This document shows positions 16,035 through 23,885 of a stretch of DNA of 64,000 nt, piece by piece. The translations under genes and the position numbers were made by a program. The DNA comes from CAWCVR01 sp963799105 (GTDB lineage Bacteria > Acidobacteriota > Terriglobia > Bryobacterales > Bryobacteraceae): the NCBI GenBank assembly GCA_963799105.1, contig CAWCVR010000010.1, positions 124,001 through 188,000 of the forward strand, read 5' to 3'. The notes under the pieces are model-generated. The model saw nothing but the letters and a program-made list of their open reading frames with translations. It did not search any database and had not been told where the DNA came from. Position 1 is the first letter of the stretch. Every line of letters begins with the position of its first letter.

Positions 16035-17023
16035 AAGCCCTGGCGGCCGCGTTCCACCGCGACCAGCGGTCGCTCGAATCCGTCGCCGGGAACAACTTCT
16101 TCCTGGTGACGGCGCTCCTCATTCGGGAAGCCGGCGGCTTCATCTACCTGCTGATCGGCCTGGTCCTGCTGTTTCCCCTGAGCACCGATCCGCTGCGCAA
16201 AATCCCCGCCTCGCGCCTCGCGCTGTGGCCCCTCGAGCCCGGCGAGCGCCGCCTGCTGCGCCTCCTGAGCCCGTGGCTCAACCCCGTCACGTGGCTGATC
16301 GCCGGCCTGGCCATATGGGCGGCGCGCGGCAAGCTGAGTTTCGGACTCTGGGCCGCCGTGGCAGGCATTTTCGTGGCCACGTTCCTGCTCTCCGATCTCC
16401 CCTTCATCCCCGGCCGCGCCGTCTGGGTGCATGTGCCGCAGTTTCCCGGCCGCTGGAACCAGATCGTCCGCAAGAACCTGCGCGAGATCGTCTCCACGCT
16501 GGATTTCTATTGCGCCCTGCTCCTCTCGCTCAGTGCCCTGATTTGCCGCGCCATCCGGCTGCCCCTGCCTCCCGAAGCCTTCCTGGCGATGACCGTGCTG
16601 GTGGTGCTGGCGCTCTCCAGTTATGCGCAGTGCCTGTTCGGTCTGGATGGCGCCGGCGGCCTGGCGCGCTACCGTCTGCTGCCGCTGCGTGGTTGGGAGA
16701 TCCTGGCTGCGAAGGACGTGGCTTTCCTGCTGATCGCGATCCCGCTCACCCTGCCGCTGGCGCCGCTGGCCGGAATCGCCGCCGCGCTCGCCACGCTCGC
16801 CATGGGGCACGCGCCCACCGTCAACCGGCCGCGCCCGCAGACCCGCTGGCGCTTCTCCACCGGCGCCGGGCTGGTTTTCGGCTTGCTGCACGCCGCGTTC
16901 CTGGCCATGGCCGCATCCAGCGTGTATTTCTCGAGCCGCCTGTTCCTGCTGCCTGCGATCGCCCTGTGGGCCGCTTCCACCTGGTACTACGGACGCCGGC
17001 TGGAAGCGCCCGCGGCGGAGTAA
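16010..17023 (+). CDS. Polytopic membrane protein, probable ABC-2-like permease partner
   Basis: 337 residues with about eight hydrophobic segments and a positively charged N-terminus. It has no strong family motif that I recognise, but its overlap with the ATP-binding gene and its size fit the transmembrane half of an ABC-2 type exporter. The start ATG lies inside the 3' end of the ATPase gene. Function is inferred from context only. Confidence 0.75.
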   Translation: MARTGAILKALAAAFHRDQRSLESVAGNNFFLVTALLIREAGGFIYLLIGLVLLFPLSTDPLRKIPASRLALWPLEPGERRLLRLLSPWLNPVTWLIAGLAIWAARGKLSFGLWAAVAGIFVATFLLSDLPFIPGRAVWVHVPQFPGRWNQIVRKNLREIVSTLDFYCALLLSLSALICRAIRLPLPPEAFLAMTVLVVLALSSYAQCLFGLDGAGGLARYRLLPLRGWEILAAKDVAFLLIAIPLTLPLAPLAGIAAALATLAMGHAPTVNRPRPQTRWRFSTGAGLVFGLLHAAFLAMAASSVYFSSRLFLLPAIALWAASTWYYGRRLEAPAAE

Positions 17024-17214
17024 CTTTCCGCCCGCGCCCACCCCCGGCATCTGTCGCCGGCGCCGCCTGGACGCGCTTGCCGCCCGCTGAGGGCCGCCCA
17101 CACCCGCCGGCCGGAATCCCGCCCACCGGAAATTCCAGCCCGCTCATCGTCCACCGGCGCCCGCCGGTAGGAATCTCATAGGCCCGTCGGCCCGCCCCGC
17201 GGATACTGGGCATC

Positions 17215-19785
17215 ATGAGAAGAACCCTGGGTCTGTGTGCGTGCGCTCTGCTATCGCTTGCCTCCGCCTTCAGCCAGTCTCTGGGAAACGCCGGCACCAT
17301 CGAAGGAACCGTCGCCGACCCCTCCGGTTCAGTCGTGGCCAGGGCAGCCGTGTCCATCCACAATCCGATAACCGGCTACAAGCAATCCGCCGCCACCGAT
17401 AAGGACGGCGCGTTCCGGCTGACTAACATCCCGCCGAATCCCTACCACCTGGCGATCACCGTGCCCGGCTTCGAGGTGTATTCGCAGGACCTCGACGTGC
17501 GCAATTCCATCCCGATCAAAGTCCAGGCTGCCCTGACTTTGGCCGGTGAGAAGACCAGCGTCACGGTGGAGGCAAGCGGAGCCGATATGCTCGAACTCAC
17601 ATCTTCGGCCCACGTGGATACCGACTTCAGCGCCCTGGCCAAGCTCCCCATCAACGACCCCGGCGCCGGCTTGAGCCAGGCCATCACCTACAGCACCGGC
17701 GGCGTGGCGGCCGACGGAAACGGCTTCTTCCATCCGCTTGGCGACCACGCCCAAGTCACCTTCGTCATCGACGGGCAGCCCATCAGCGATCAACAGAGCA
17801 AGGTCTTCTCCACCCAGCTTCCCACCAGCGCCGTGCAGAGTATGGAACTGACCACCGGCTCTCCCGGCGCCGAGTTCGGCGATAAAACCAGCCTGGTGGC
17901 CAACGTGACCACCCGCTCCGGGCTGGGCGCCGGACGCCTGTTCGGCAACGCGGATGTCTCCTACGGATCGTTTGCCACCATCGGCAGCAGCGTGGGACTG
18001 GGGTACGGCAACGCCAAGATAGGCAACTTCCTGGCCCTCGACGGTGGCAGCAGCAACCGCTTCCTCGACACGCCCGAGTTCGTCAACATCCACGATACCG
18101 GCGACAACCAGACGCTTTTCGACCGCTTCGACTATCAGCCCAACGGCACAAATATTCTTCACCTCAACCTGTTCACCGCCCGCAACTCCATCGAAATTCC
18201 CAACAGCTACGACCAGCTCACCCAGGATCAGCGGCAGCGCGTGCTCACCTGGAGTCTCGCGCCCGGCTATCAGCACACTTTCAGCGCGCACACGCTGCTG
18301 ACCATCAACCCTTACTTCCGCAAGGACCAGTTCAACTACTACGGCAGCCCCGACCCGCTGGACGATCAACCGGCCACGCAGTCGCAGAGCCGCCAGCTTC
18401 TGAACTGGGGCGTGAAGGCCGACATCTCCACCGTGCAGGGCCACCACAGTTTGAAGTACGGCATCGATCTCAAGCAGACCCGGTTGCTGGAGAACTTCAA
18501 CTTCGGCATCACCGATCCCACCTTCAACTCGCCTTGCATCGACCCGGCCGGCATTTCCGTGGGCGACCCGTCGCTCGTCAACCCCTCGCAGTGCGCGCAG
18601 GCGGGCTTCCAGCCCAACACCGCGTTCTCTCCGGCGCTGCTGGCTTACGACTTGACCCGCCACGGCGCCCTCTTCGCCTTCCACGGCACCGGGAATATCA
18701 ACCAGGAGGCGGTCTACGCGCAGGACGAAATCACCCAGGGCCATTTCCTGTTCACGGTGGGTTTCCGCGCCGACCACTACGCCGGCCTGGTTACCAGGAC
18801 CGAGCCCGAACCCCGTCTCGGAATCGCCTATAACCTCAAAGGCGCCGGCACCGTCCTGCGCGTGGCCTACGCCCGCACCATGGAAACCCCGTTCAACGAG
18901 AACCTCCTGCTCTCCAGCGCGACCGGCGCCGGCGGGCTGGCGCAAAACGTGTTCGGCTCCACTTCCGTGCCCATCCAGCCGGGATTCCGCAACCAGTTCA
19001 ATACCGGCTTGCAGCAGGCGCTGGGAAAGTTTCTGCTCATCGACGCCGACTATTTCTGGAAGTACACCCACGGCGGCTTCGACTTCAGCACGCTGCTCAA
19101 CACCACCATCACCTTCCCCATCTCGTGGCACAACTCCAAAGTGGATGGCGTTACCGGCCGTCTCAGCACCACCAACCTGCACGGTTTCCAGGCTTACTGG
19201 AACTTCGGCCACTCCCGCGCCCGCTATTTCTTCCCCGAGGAGGGCGGCCTAATCCCGCAGGGCACGCCGCTCAATGGCAGCGTCTTCCGCATCGATCACG
19301 ACCAGGCATTCCAATCCACCGGCGTCTTCCGCTACCAGCACAAGACCGCCGAGTGGATCGCACTAACCTGGCGCTACGATAGCGGCCTGGTGGTCAGCGG
19401 CGTGCCGGATGCCGCCGCGGCCATGGCCCTCACCCCCAACCAGCAGACCACCATCGGCTTGGCCTGCAACGGCGTTTCCGCCACCCCGTCCAGTCCCATC
19501 GCGTCTTGCGGCGGAACCGTTACTTCAAAGCTCCTGACCCTGCCCGCCGCCGGCACGGAGAACGACGATCGCAATCCCGACCGCGTCAAACCCCGCAACG
19601 TTTTCAATCTCGGCGTGGGCACCGACAACCTGTTCCACCGCGAGGGCCACACCAGGTTCACCGCTTCTTTCCAGATCGAGAACCTCACCGACAAAGTGGC
19701 GCTCTACAACTTCCTGTCCACTTTCAGCGGCACGCATTTCCTGGCGCCCCGCACGGCCGTTGCACGCGTCGGGCTGGTATTCTAG
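17215..19785 (+). CDS. TonB-dependent receptor with N-terminal carboxypeptidase-regulatory domain
   Basis: 856 residues. Signal peptide (1-20, ending AFSQ), then a CarboxypepD_reg beta-sandwich (about 27-110: 'GTIEGTVADPSGSVVARA', 'DGAFRLTNIPP'). A plug domain follows ('VTFVIDGQPISDQQ', 'SMELTTGSPGAEFGDK'), then a long beta-barrel ending in an aromatic residue ('ARVGLVF'), as outer-membrane proteins do. It is in the class of acidobacterial OmpA/Oar-like receptors for glycans or other nutrients; the ligand is unknown. The LytS/LytR-type pair directly downstream may control or sense its substrate. No TonB box is obvious. Confidence 0.87.
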   Translation: MRRTLGLCACALLSLASAFSQSLGNAGTIEGTVADPSGSVVARAAVSIHNPITGYKQSAATDKDGAFRLTNIPPNPYHLAITVPGFEVYSQDLDVRNSIPIKVQAALTLAGEKTSVTVEASGADMLELTSSAHVDTDFSALAKLPINDPGAGLSQAITYSTGGVAADGNGFFHPLGDHAQVTFVIDGQPISDQQSKVFSTQLPTSAVQSMELTTGSPGAEFGDKTSLVANVTTRSGLGAGRLFGNADVSYGSFATIGSSVGLGYGNAKIGNFLALDGGSSNRFLDTPEFVNIHDTGDNQTLFDRFDYQPNGTNILHLNLFTARNSIEIPNSYDQLTQDQRQRVLTWSLAPGYQHTFSAHTLLTINPYFRKDQFNYYGSPDPLDDQPATQSQSRQLLNWGVKADISTVQGHHSLKYGIDLKQTRLLENFNFGITDPTFNSPCIDPAGISVGDPSLVNPSQCAQAGFQPNTAFSPALLAYDLTRHGALFAFHGTGNINQEAVYAQDEITQGHFLFTVGFRADHYAGLVTRTEPEPRLGIAYNLKGAGTVLRVAYARTMETPFNENLLLSSATGAGGLAQNVFGSTSVPIQPGFRNQFNTGLQQALGKFLLIDADYFWKYTHGGFDFSTLLNTTITFPISWHNSKVDGVTGRLSTTNLHGFQAYWNFGHSRARYFFPEEGGLIPQGTPLNGSVFRIDHDQAFQSTGVFRYQHKTAEWIALTWRYDSGLVVSGVPDAAAAMALTPNQQTTIGLACNGVSATPSSPIASCGGTVTSKLLTLPAAGTENDDRNPDRVKPRNVFNLGVGTDNLFHREGHTRFTASFQIENLTDKVALYNFLSTFSGTHFLAPRTAVARVGLVF

Positions 19786-19837
19786 TGCAGTCGCCACTGA
19801 ACCGCGAGCGTAAGCAAGCGGCCCGCGGCCTAGCCCA

Positions 19838-20587
19838 ATGTCCACGCTGCGAACGCTGATCGTCGATGACGAGCCCATCGCGCGCCAGGTGTTGCGCGAG
19901 GAACTCGCCGGGTTCGACGATGTCATCGTGGCCGGCGAAGCCTCCAGCGGCGAGGAGGCGCTGGCCCAGATCGCGCGGCTCCAGCCCGACCTGGTGCTGC
20001 TCGATCTGCAAATGCCCGGCCTGGGCGGCTTCGACGTGATCCATCGCCTGCCGCTAGGCGCACAGCCTGTCATCGTCATCGTCACCGCTTACGACCAGCA
20101 CGCCATCCGCGCGTTCGATGCCGGGGCGCTGGATTACCTGCTCAAACCGGTCGGCCGCGAACGGCTGGAGAAGACCCTGAACCGCGTCCGCCAGCTTCGC
20201 CGGGACCCGCGCGGCGTGGTGGAATCCCTCGTCCGCCTCAGCGAGATACCGGGGACGGGCCGCAAAATCGCCGGCAAGAGCGGCTCCACGTACCACCTGC
20301 TGAATCTGGACGACGTGCTGGCGTTCCAGGCCGAGCGCGAGATCGTCTGGATTCTCACCGCCCGCCGGCGTTTCATGGCCACCGAGACGTTGCGCGCCCT
20401 GGAGGCGCGCCTGGGGCCGGGATCTCCGTTTCAGCGCGTGCACCGCAACGCCCTGGTGAACGTTGGCCACGTCCGCAAGATGACGCCCCTGAGCAGCCAG
20501 CGGTGGATGCTGACGCTCAGCGACGGCCGGGAATTGATCGTCAGCAAGCGGCTGGCCCACAACGTGCGGCGTATGTTGCGGTGCTGA
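19838..20587 (+). CDS. LytTR-family response regulator
   Basis: 249 residues: receiver domain with phospho-acceptor D56 in 'LVLLDLQMPGLGG', acidic pair 'VDDE' and Lys in 'YLLKPVG'. After a linker comes a LytTR DNA-binding domain ('FQRVHRNALVNVGHV', 'LTLSDGRELIVSKRLA'). It should bind promoter direct repeats when phosphorylated by the kinase encoded immediately downstream. It begins 52 bases after the TonB receptor gene. Confidence 0.92.
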   Translation: MSTLRTLIVDDEPIARQVLREELAGFDDVIVAGEASSGEEALAQIARLQPDLVLLDLQMPGLGGFDVIHRLPLGAQPVIVIVTAYDQHAIRAFDAGALDYLLKPVGRERLEKTLNRVRQLRRDPRGVVESLVRLSEIPGTGRKIAGKSGSTYHLLNLDDVLAFQAEREIVWILTARRRFMATETLRALEARLGPGSPFQRVHRNALVNVGHVRKMTPLSSQRWMLTLSDGRELIVSKRLAHNVRRMLRC

Positions 20588-20589
20588 CG

Positions 20590-22428
20590 ATGCCGGGCCT
20601 CGACCAACCCCTGCTCATCAACGTGCTCGGTCACGCGGCCGGGGCGCTGATTTTCGCCATCTTCCTGTTCCTGTTGTTCAGCGGCCGCGGGTGGAGCGGC
20701 TCGCGCGGCCGCAATCTCTCCGCACTTGCCGCGGCGCTGTCCCTGCTGTGGAATCTAGGTTCGCTCGCGGCGCTGGTGCGGCCGGGCATGCCCCCGGCGG
20801 TTCTCAACCTGGTGGTCGCCGTCAGTTTCTCGGTGCTGAGTCTGCTGCCCGCCGTGCTGCTGCAGATCTCGCTCGAAGGCAGCCAGCCCGCGCTGGTGGT
20901 CTGCGGCTACGCGCTCAGCGGCGTGGCCGTGGTGGCGCACTTTCTGGAAATCGCCGGCAACGGCGCATCGCTCCATCAACTGGCGCTGCTGGTCATCACC
21001 GTCGGGTTCCTGTTGCTGGCCGGGACTGCCGCGGCCCGCGCGGCCTTCCGCCGGGGTGGCCGCATTCTGGCGTCCATGTGTCTGGCCCTGTTTGCCATGT
21101 CGTTCGTCCATTTCGGGGCGGGCCACGCCAGCCAGGCCTGGTCCAGCGAGCTGGTGGTCCACCACGCCGGCATTCCCCTGGCCCTCTTCGTGCTCTTGCA
21201 GGATTATCGCTTCGTCCTGCTGGACGCTTTCGTGCGCTTCCTGGCGAACGCCCTGCTGGCGGCCGTGCTCACGTGGCTGGTCATCGCCGCCGCCTTCCGC
21301 CTGGCGCTGGTCGAGCGCGTCCGCCCCGACCCGTTGCAGGAGGCGCTGCTGCTGATCGCCGTCGGCCTCTTCCTGGTATTCTTCGCCTGGCTGCGCGACC
21401 GCCTGCATTCCTGGCTCGCCCACGCGGTCTTCCTTCAGGGCGGCATGGAGCGCCTGGCGGCGGCGATCAAGAACGGCCCCGCGTTTTCCGACGAGCAGGC
21501 CTACCTCGACTGGGCGGCCGCCCGGATGGCCGCCGCTCTCCGCACCGGCGATTTCGCCGTCGTCCAACAGAGCCAGGCCGAAAGCGCCGCTGGCCTCCGC
21601 GCCCCTGCCAGCGCGGACCTGCTGGCCGGTTCCGCCTCCGCGGACAAGTGGAAGTGGGCCGAGACCCTGGTTCCCGTCCGCCTCGTCGCCGGCGATTCCC
21701 GCCTCGTCCTTCTGGGCCACCGCCAGGGCGGCCGGCGTTATCTGGGCGAAGACCTCGATTCGCTGGCTCGCGCCTCTGGCGTTGTGGAAGAGCGCGTGGA
21801 ATCCATGCGGCGCGAGGAAATGAACCGGCTGGTGGCGCAGGCCGAACTGCGCGCCCTCGAATCCCAGATCAATCCCCACTTCCTGTTCAACGCCCTGAAC
21901 GCCCTCTACGGCGCCATCCCCCGCGAAGCCACGGGCGCCCGCCGCATGGTCCTCAACCTGGCCGACATCTTCCGCTACTTCCTGCAATCCGGCAAGACCT
22001 TCGTGCCGCTGGCCGAGGAGATGCGGATTGTGCGGGCGTATCTGGAGGTGGAAAAGGCGCGACTCGGCGACCGGCTGGAGATCGCCATCCAGGAGGATGA
22101 CGCCGCGCTCGCCGTCCCCATCCCCATTTTGTCCATCCAGCCGCTGGTGGAGAACGCCATCAAGCACGGCATTGCGCCACGCCCCGGCCCCGGCTCCGTG
22201 CGCATCCGCGCCGCCCTCGAAGGCGGCAACCTCCGCGTCACGGTGGAGAACAGCGGCGGCGATGCCTCCGGCGCAACTTCCGGGCCCGGAGTCGGACTGC
22301 AAAATGTCCGCCGCCGCCTGGAGATCTGCTATGGCCCCGCGGCGCGGCTGGAGTTGGAATTCCGCGGCAGCCAGACAGTGGTCGAGATGTCATTGCCGCT
22401 GCCGCGCGGCGAGCAGGAATCCCGGTAA
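20590..22428 (+). CDS. LytS-type sensor histidine kinase (His_kinase/HATPase)
   Basis: 612 residues from ATG 20590; a GTG nine bases earlier is also possible. An N-terminal half with about seven transmembrane helices is followed by a GAF-like linker. The catalytic region has the LytS-type phospho-acceptor block 'ALESQINPHFLFNALNAL', then the ATPase with N box 'IQPLVENAIKHG' and G box 'GPGVGLQNVRRRL'. Cognate kinase of the LytTR regulator, with starts and stops almost touching. The gene's stop lies four bases before a 15-bp minisatellite. Confidence 0.9.
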   Translation: MPGLDQPLLINVLGHAAGALIFAIFLFLLFSGRGWSGSRGRNLSALAAALSLLWNLGSLAALVRPGMPPAVLNLVVAVSFSVLSLLPAVLLQISLEGSQPALVVCGYALSGVAVVAHFLEIAGNGASLHQLALLVITVGFLLLAGTAAARAAFRRGGRILASMCLALFAMSFVHFGAGHASQAWSSELVVHHAGIPLALFVLLQDYRFVLLDAFVRFLANALLAAVLTWLVIAAAFRLALVERVRPDPLQEALLLIAVGLFLVFFAWLRDRLHSWLAHAVFLQGGMERLAAAIKNGPAFSDEQAYLDWAAARMAAALRTGDFAVVQQSQAESAAGLRAPASADLLAGSASADKWKWAETLVPVRLVAGDSRLVLLGHRQGGRRYLGEDLDSLARASGVVEERVESMRREEMNRLVAQAELRALESQINPHFLFNALNALYGAIPREATGARRMVLNLADIFRYFLQSGKTFVPLAEEMRIVRAYLEVEKARLGDRLEIAIQEDDAALAVPIPILSIQPLVENAIKHGIAPRPGPGSVRIRAALEGGNLRVTVENSGGDASGATSGPGVGLQNVRRRLEICYGPAARLELEFRGSQTVVEMSLPLPRGEQESR

Positions 22429-22432
22429 CCCC

Positions 22433-22822
22433 GCCGCCATCAGCCCCGCCGCCATCGGCCCCGCCGCCATCGGCCCCACCGCCATCAGCCCCACCGCCGT
22501 CAGCCCCGCCGCCGTCAGCCCCGCCGCCATCAGCCCCGCCGCCATCAGCCCAGCCGCCATCAGCCCCGCCGCCGTCAGCCCCGCCGCCATCAGCCCAGCC
22601 GCCATCAGCCCCGCCGCCACCAGCCCCGCCGCCATCAGCCCAGCCGCCGTCAGCCCCGCCGCCATCGGCCCCGCCGCCATCAGCCCCGCCGCCATCAGCC
22701 CCGCCGCCATCAGCCCCGCCGCCGTCAGCCCCGCCGCCATCAGCCCCGCCGCCGTCAGCCCCGCCGCCATCAGCCCCGCCGCCATCAGCCCAGCCGCCGT
22801 CAGCCCCGCCGCCATCAGCCCC
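22433..22822. repeat. 15-bp minisatellite, 26 units
   Basis: Twenty-six consecutive near-identical 15-mers of the type GCCGCCATCAGCCCC, with variants at positions 1, 7-8 and 10-12. The period is a multiple of three, so every frame stays open and both strands show long spurious pentapeptide ORFs. It begins four bases after the kinase stop and ends in unique sequence before the hairpins at 23.0 kb. Confidence 0.92.
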
Positions 22823-23016
22823 GCCGCCTCCGGTTCGGGGGAAATTCCGTCCCCCTTCCAGGCTCCCAAAAGCCGTTCACAACTTTTTGCGACTATTTTT
22901 GTGCCCCGCATCTTGCCGTACGCCAGCGGTTTACGGCCGGCGAGCGGATTTCCGGACGGCCGGAATTTGGGATCGGGTGGATACAATACAGGTGGGAAGA
23001 GATCGGGTGGACCAGG

Positions 23017-23046
23017 AAACCGCCACGCGCGTGGCGGTTTTTCGTT
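23017..23046. terminator. Perfect 12-bp hairpin with T-run (Rho-independent terminator)
   Basis: AAACCGCCACGC is followed directly by its reverse complement GCGTGGCGGTTT (23017-23040) and then TTCGTTTT. Strong GC stem and T-tract. It could end transcripts from the LytS operon or a short RNA starting near TACAAT at about 22,980. Confidence 0.75.
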
Positions 23047-23081
23047 TTGTAACCGATTGATTCTTCTACAGTTACTATTCC

Positions 23082-23107
23082 AAAAACCGCCACGCGGAGC
23101 GGTTTTT
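23082..23107 (+). terminator. Second hairpin with T-run in the leader of the 23121 gene
   Basis: AAAAACCGC (23082-23090) pairs with GCGGTTTTT (23099-23107) around an 8-base loop, followed by CGCTTTT. It shares AAACCGCCACG with the first hairpin. Sitting just 14 bases before the ATG, it may act as an attenuator rather than an end-of-gene terminator. Confidence 0.55.
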
Positions 23108-23120
23108 CGCTTTTGGGGGG

Positions 23121-23735
23121 ATGTCTGGCATGGACGAGAGGAAGTTCGACGAAGCAATCGATTTGGGAGCCTGGCTGGGACGTAAACAGGCATTCAGTGG
23201 CATGGCGGGACGCTGCTCGGCGGCCGATGCCCACTGCCTCCGCAGCATGAAGGATGAGCAGAAGTACAAGACTTTCGGTCTGACCTGGGATGAGTTCTGC
23301 TCACGGCGCCTGGGTATCAGCCGTTCGCTGGCGGACAAGACAATCCGCCTGTTCGAAGAATTCGGCGAGACGTACTTCTATCTGACCGGCTTGATTCCGA
23401 TCGCGCCGGAGGACTATCGCCGCATCGCCGGATCGGTGACTGCCGATGGCCTGCGGCATGGCGGCGAAACGATTGCCATCGTGCCGCAGAACGCCCCCAA
23501 GCTGGCGGCCGCCGTGCAGGATCTGAAGCGGCAGGCCCAACTCGCCCTGCCCGCGCCCGGGAAGCCGCCCAAGACCGCCATGTGCCAGGCCGCCGGCCGG
23601 TTGCAATCCGCGGTTGGGGAGTTGGAGCAACTGCTCGCCGATGACCCTGGCAACCACGACCGGGCGGCGCTGATGGTCCTGCTGGTTGGCGCCGCCGAGC
23701 GCCTCTGCCGGCTGCATTGCAACCTCCGGCAGTAG
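23121..23735 (+). CDS. Hypothetical protein with helix-turn-helix-like segment, 204 aa
   Basis: Unrecognised family. A run of G (GGGGGG) immediately precedes the ATG. Residues 48-85 ('WDEFCSRRLGISRSLADK', 'TIRLFEEFG') look like a ParB/KfrA-style helix-turn-helix. The C-terminal half has a hydrophobic Leu/Ala helix ('AALMVLLVGAAERLCRL'). The stop codon lies within the first bases of a mobile repeat (GTAGGGCGGAC, 23732), so the C-terminus may have been trimmed by that insertion. Flanked by two terminator-like hairpins, it seems to be an isolated unit. DNA binding is an inference. Confidence 0.7.
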   Translation: MSGMDERKFDEAIDLGAWLGRKQAFSGMAGRCSAADAHCLRSMKDEQKYKTFGLTWDEFCSRRLGISRSLADKTIRLFEEFGETYFYLTGLIPIAPEDYRRIAGSVTADGLRHGGETIAIVPQNAPKLAAAVQDLKRQAQLALPAPGKPPKTAMCQAAGRLQSAVGELEQLLADDPGNHDRAALMVLLVGAAERLCRLHCNLRQ

Positions 23736-23855
23736 GGCGGACTCCCTGGTCCGCGCGGGACGCCCACGTCCCGCTCTTCGGCCGCAGGATCGATCGCCAG
23801 TAACCGACAAGAGGCCGGCCAGGGGGCCGGCCGCGGACCAGGGGGTCCGCCCCAC
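23732..23855 (-). mobile_element. Small palindrome-ended element, copy D (reverse orientation)
   Basis: 124 bp bounded by GTAGGGCGGAC (one mismatch) and GTCCGCCCCAC. Internally GGCCGGCCAGGGGGCCGGCC reads as the reverse of the copies at 14.85 and 43.2 kb. It supplies the stop codon of the upstream gene. Confidence 0.65.
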
Positions 23856-23885
23856 AAGCCGCCGCCGTGTTATCGTGATTCTGCC

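Noticed and set aside
17329..19212. Long antisense frame within the TonB receptor
   Set aside because: Codon pattern follows the receptor's third positions; no motif.
22433..22822. CRISPR array
   Set aside because: Units are contiguous 15-mers without spacers; no cas genes nearby. The 49-bp and 73-bp arrays likewise lack spacers.
22390..23193. Minus strand protein of repeated AAGLM/AAGLT pentapeptides
   Set aside because: Product of a 15-bp minisatellite that is open in every frame; no start signal.
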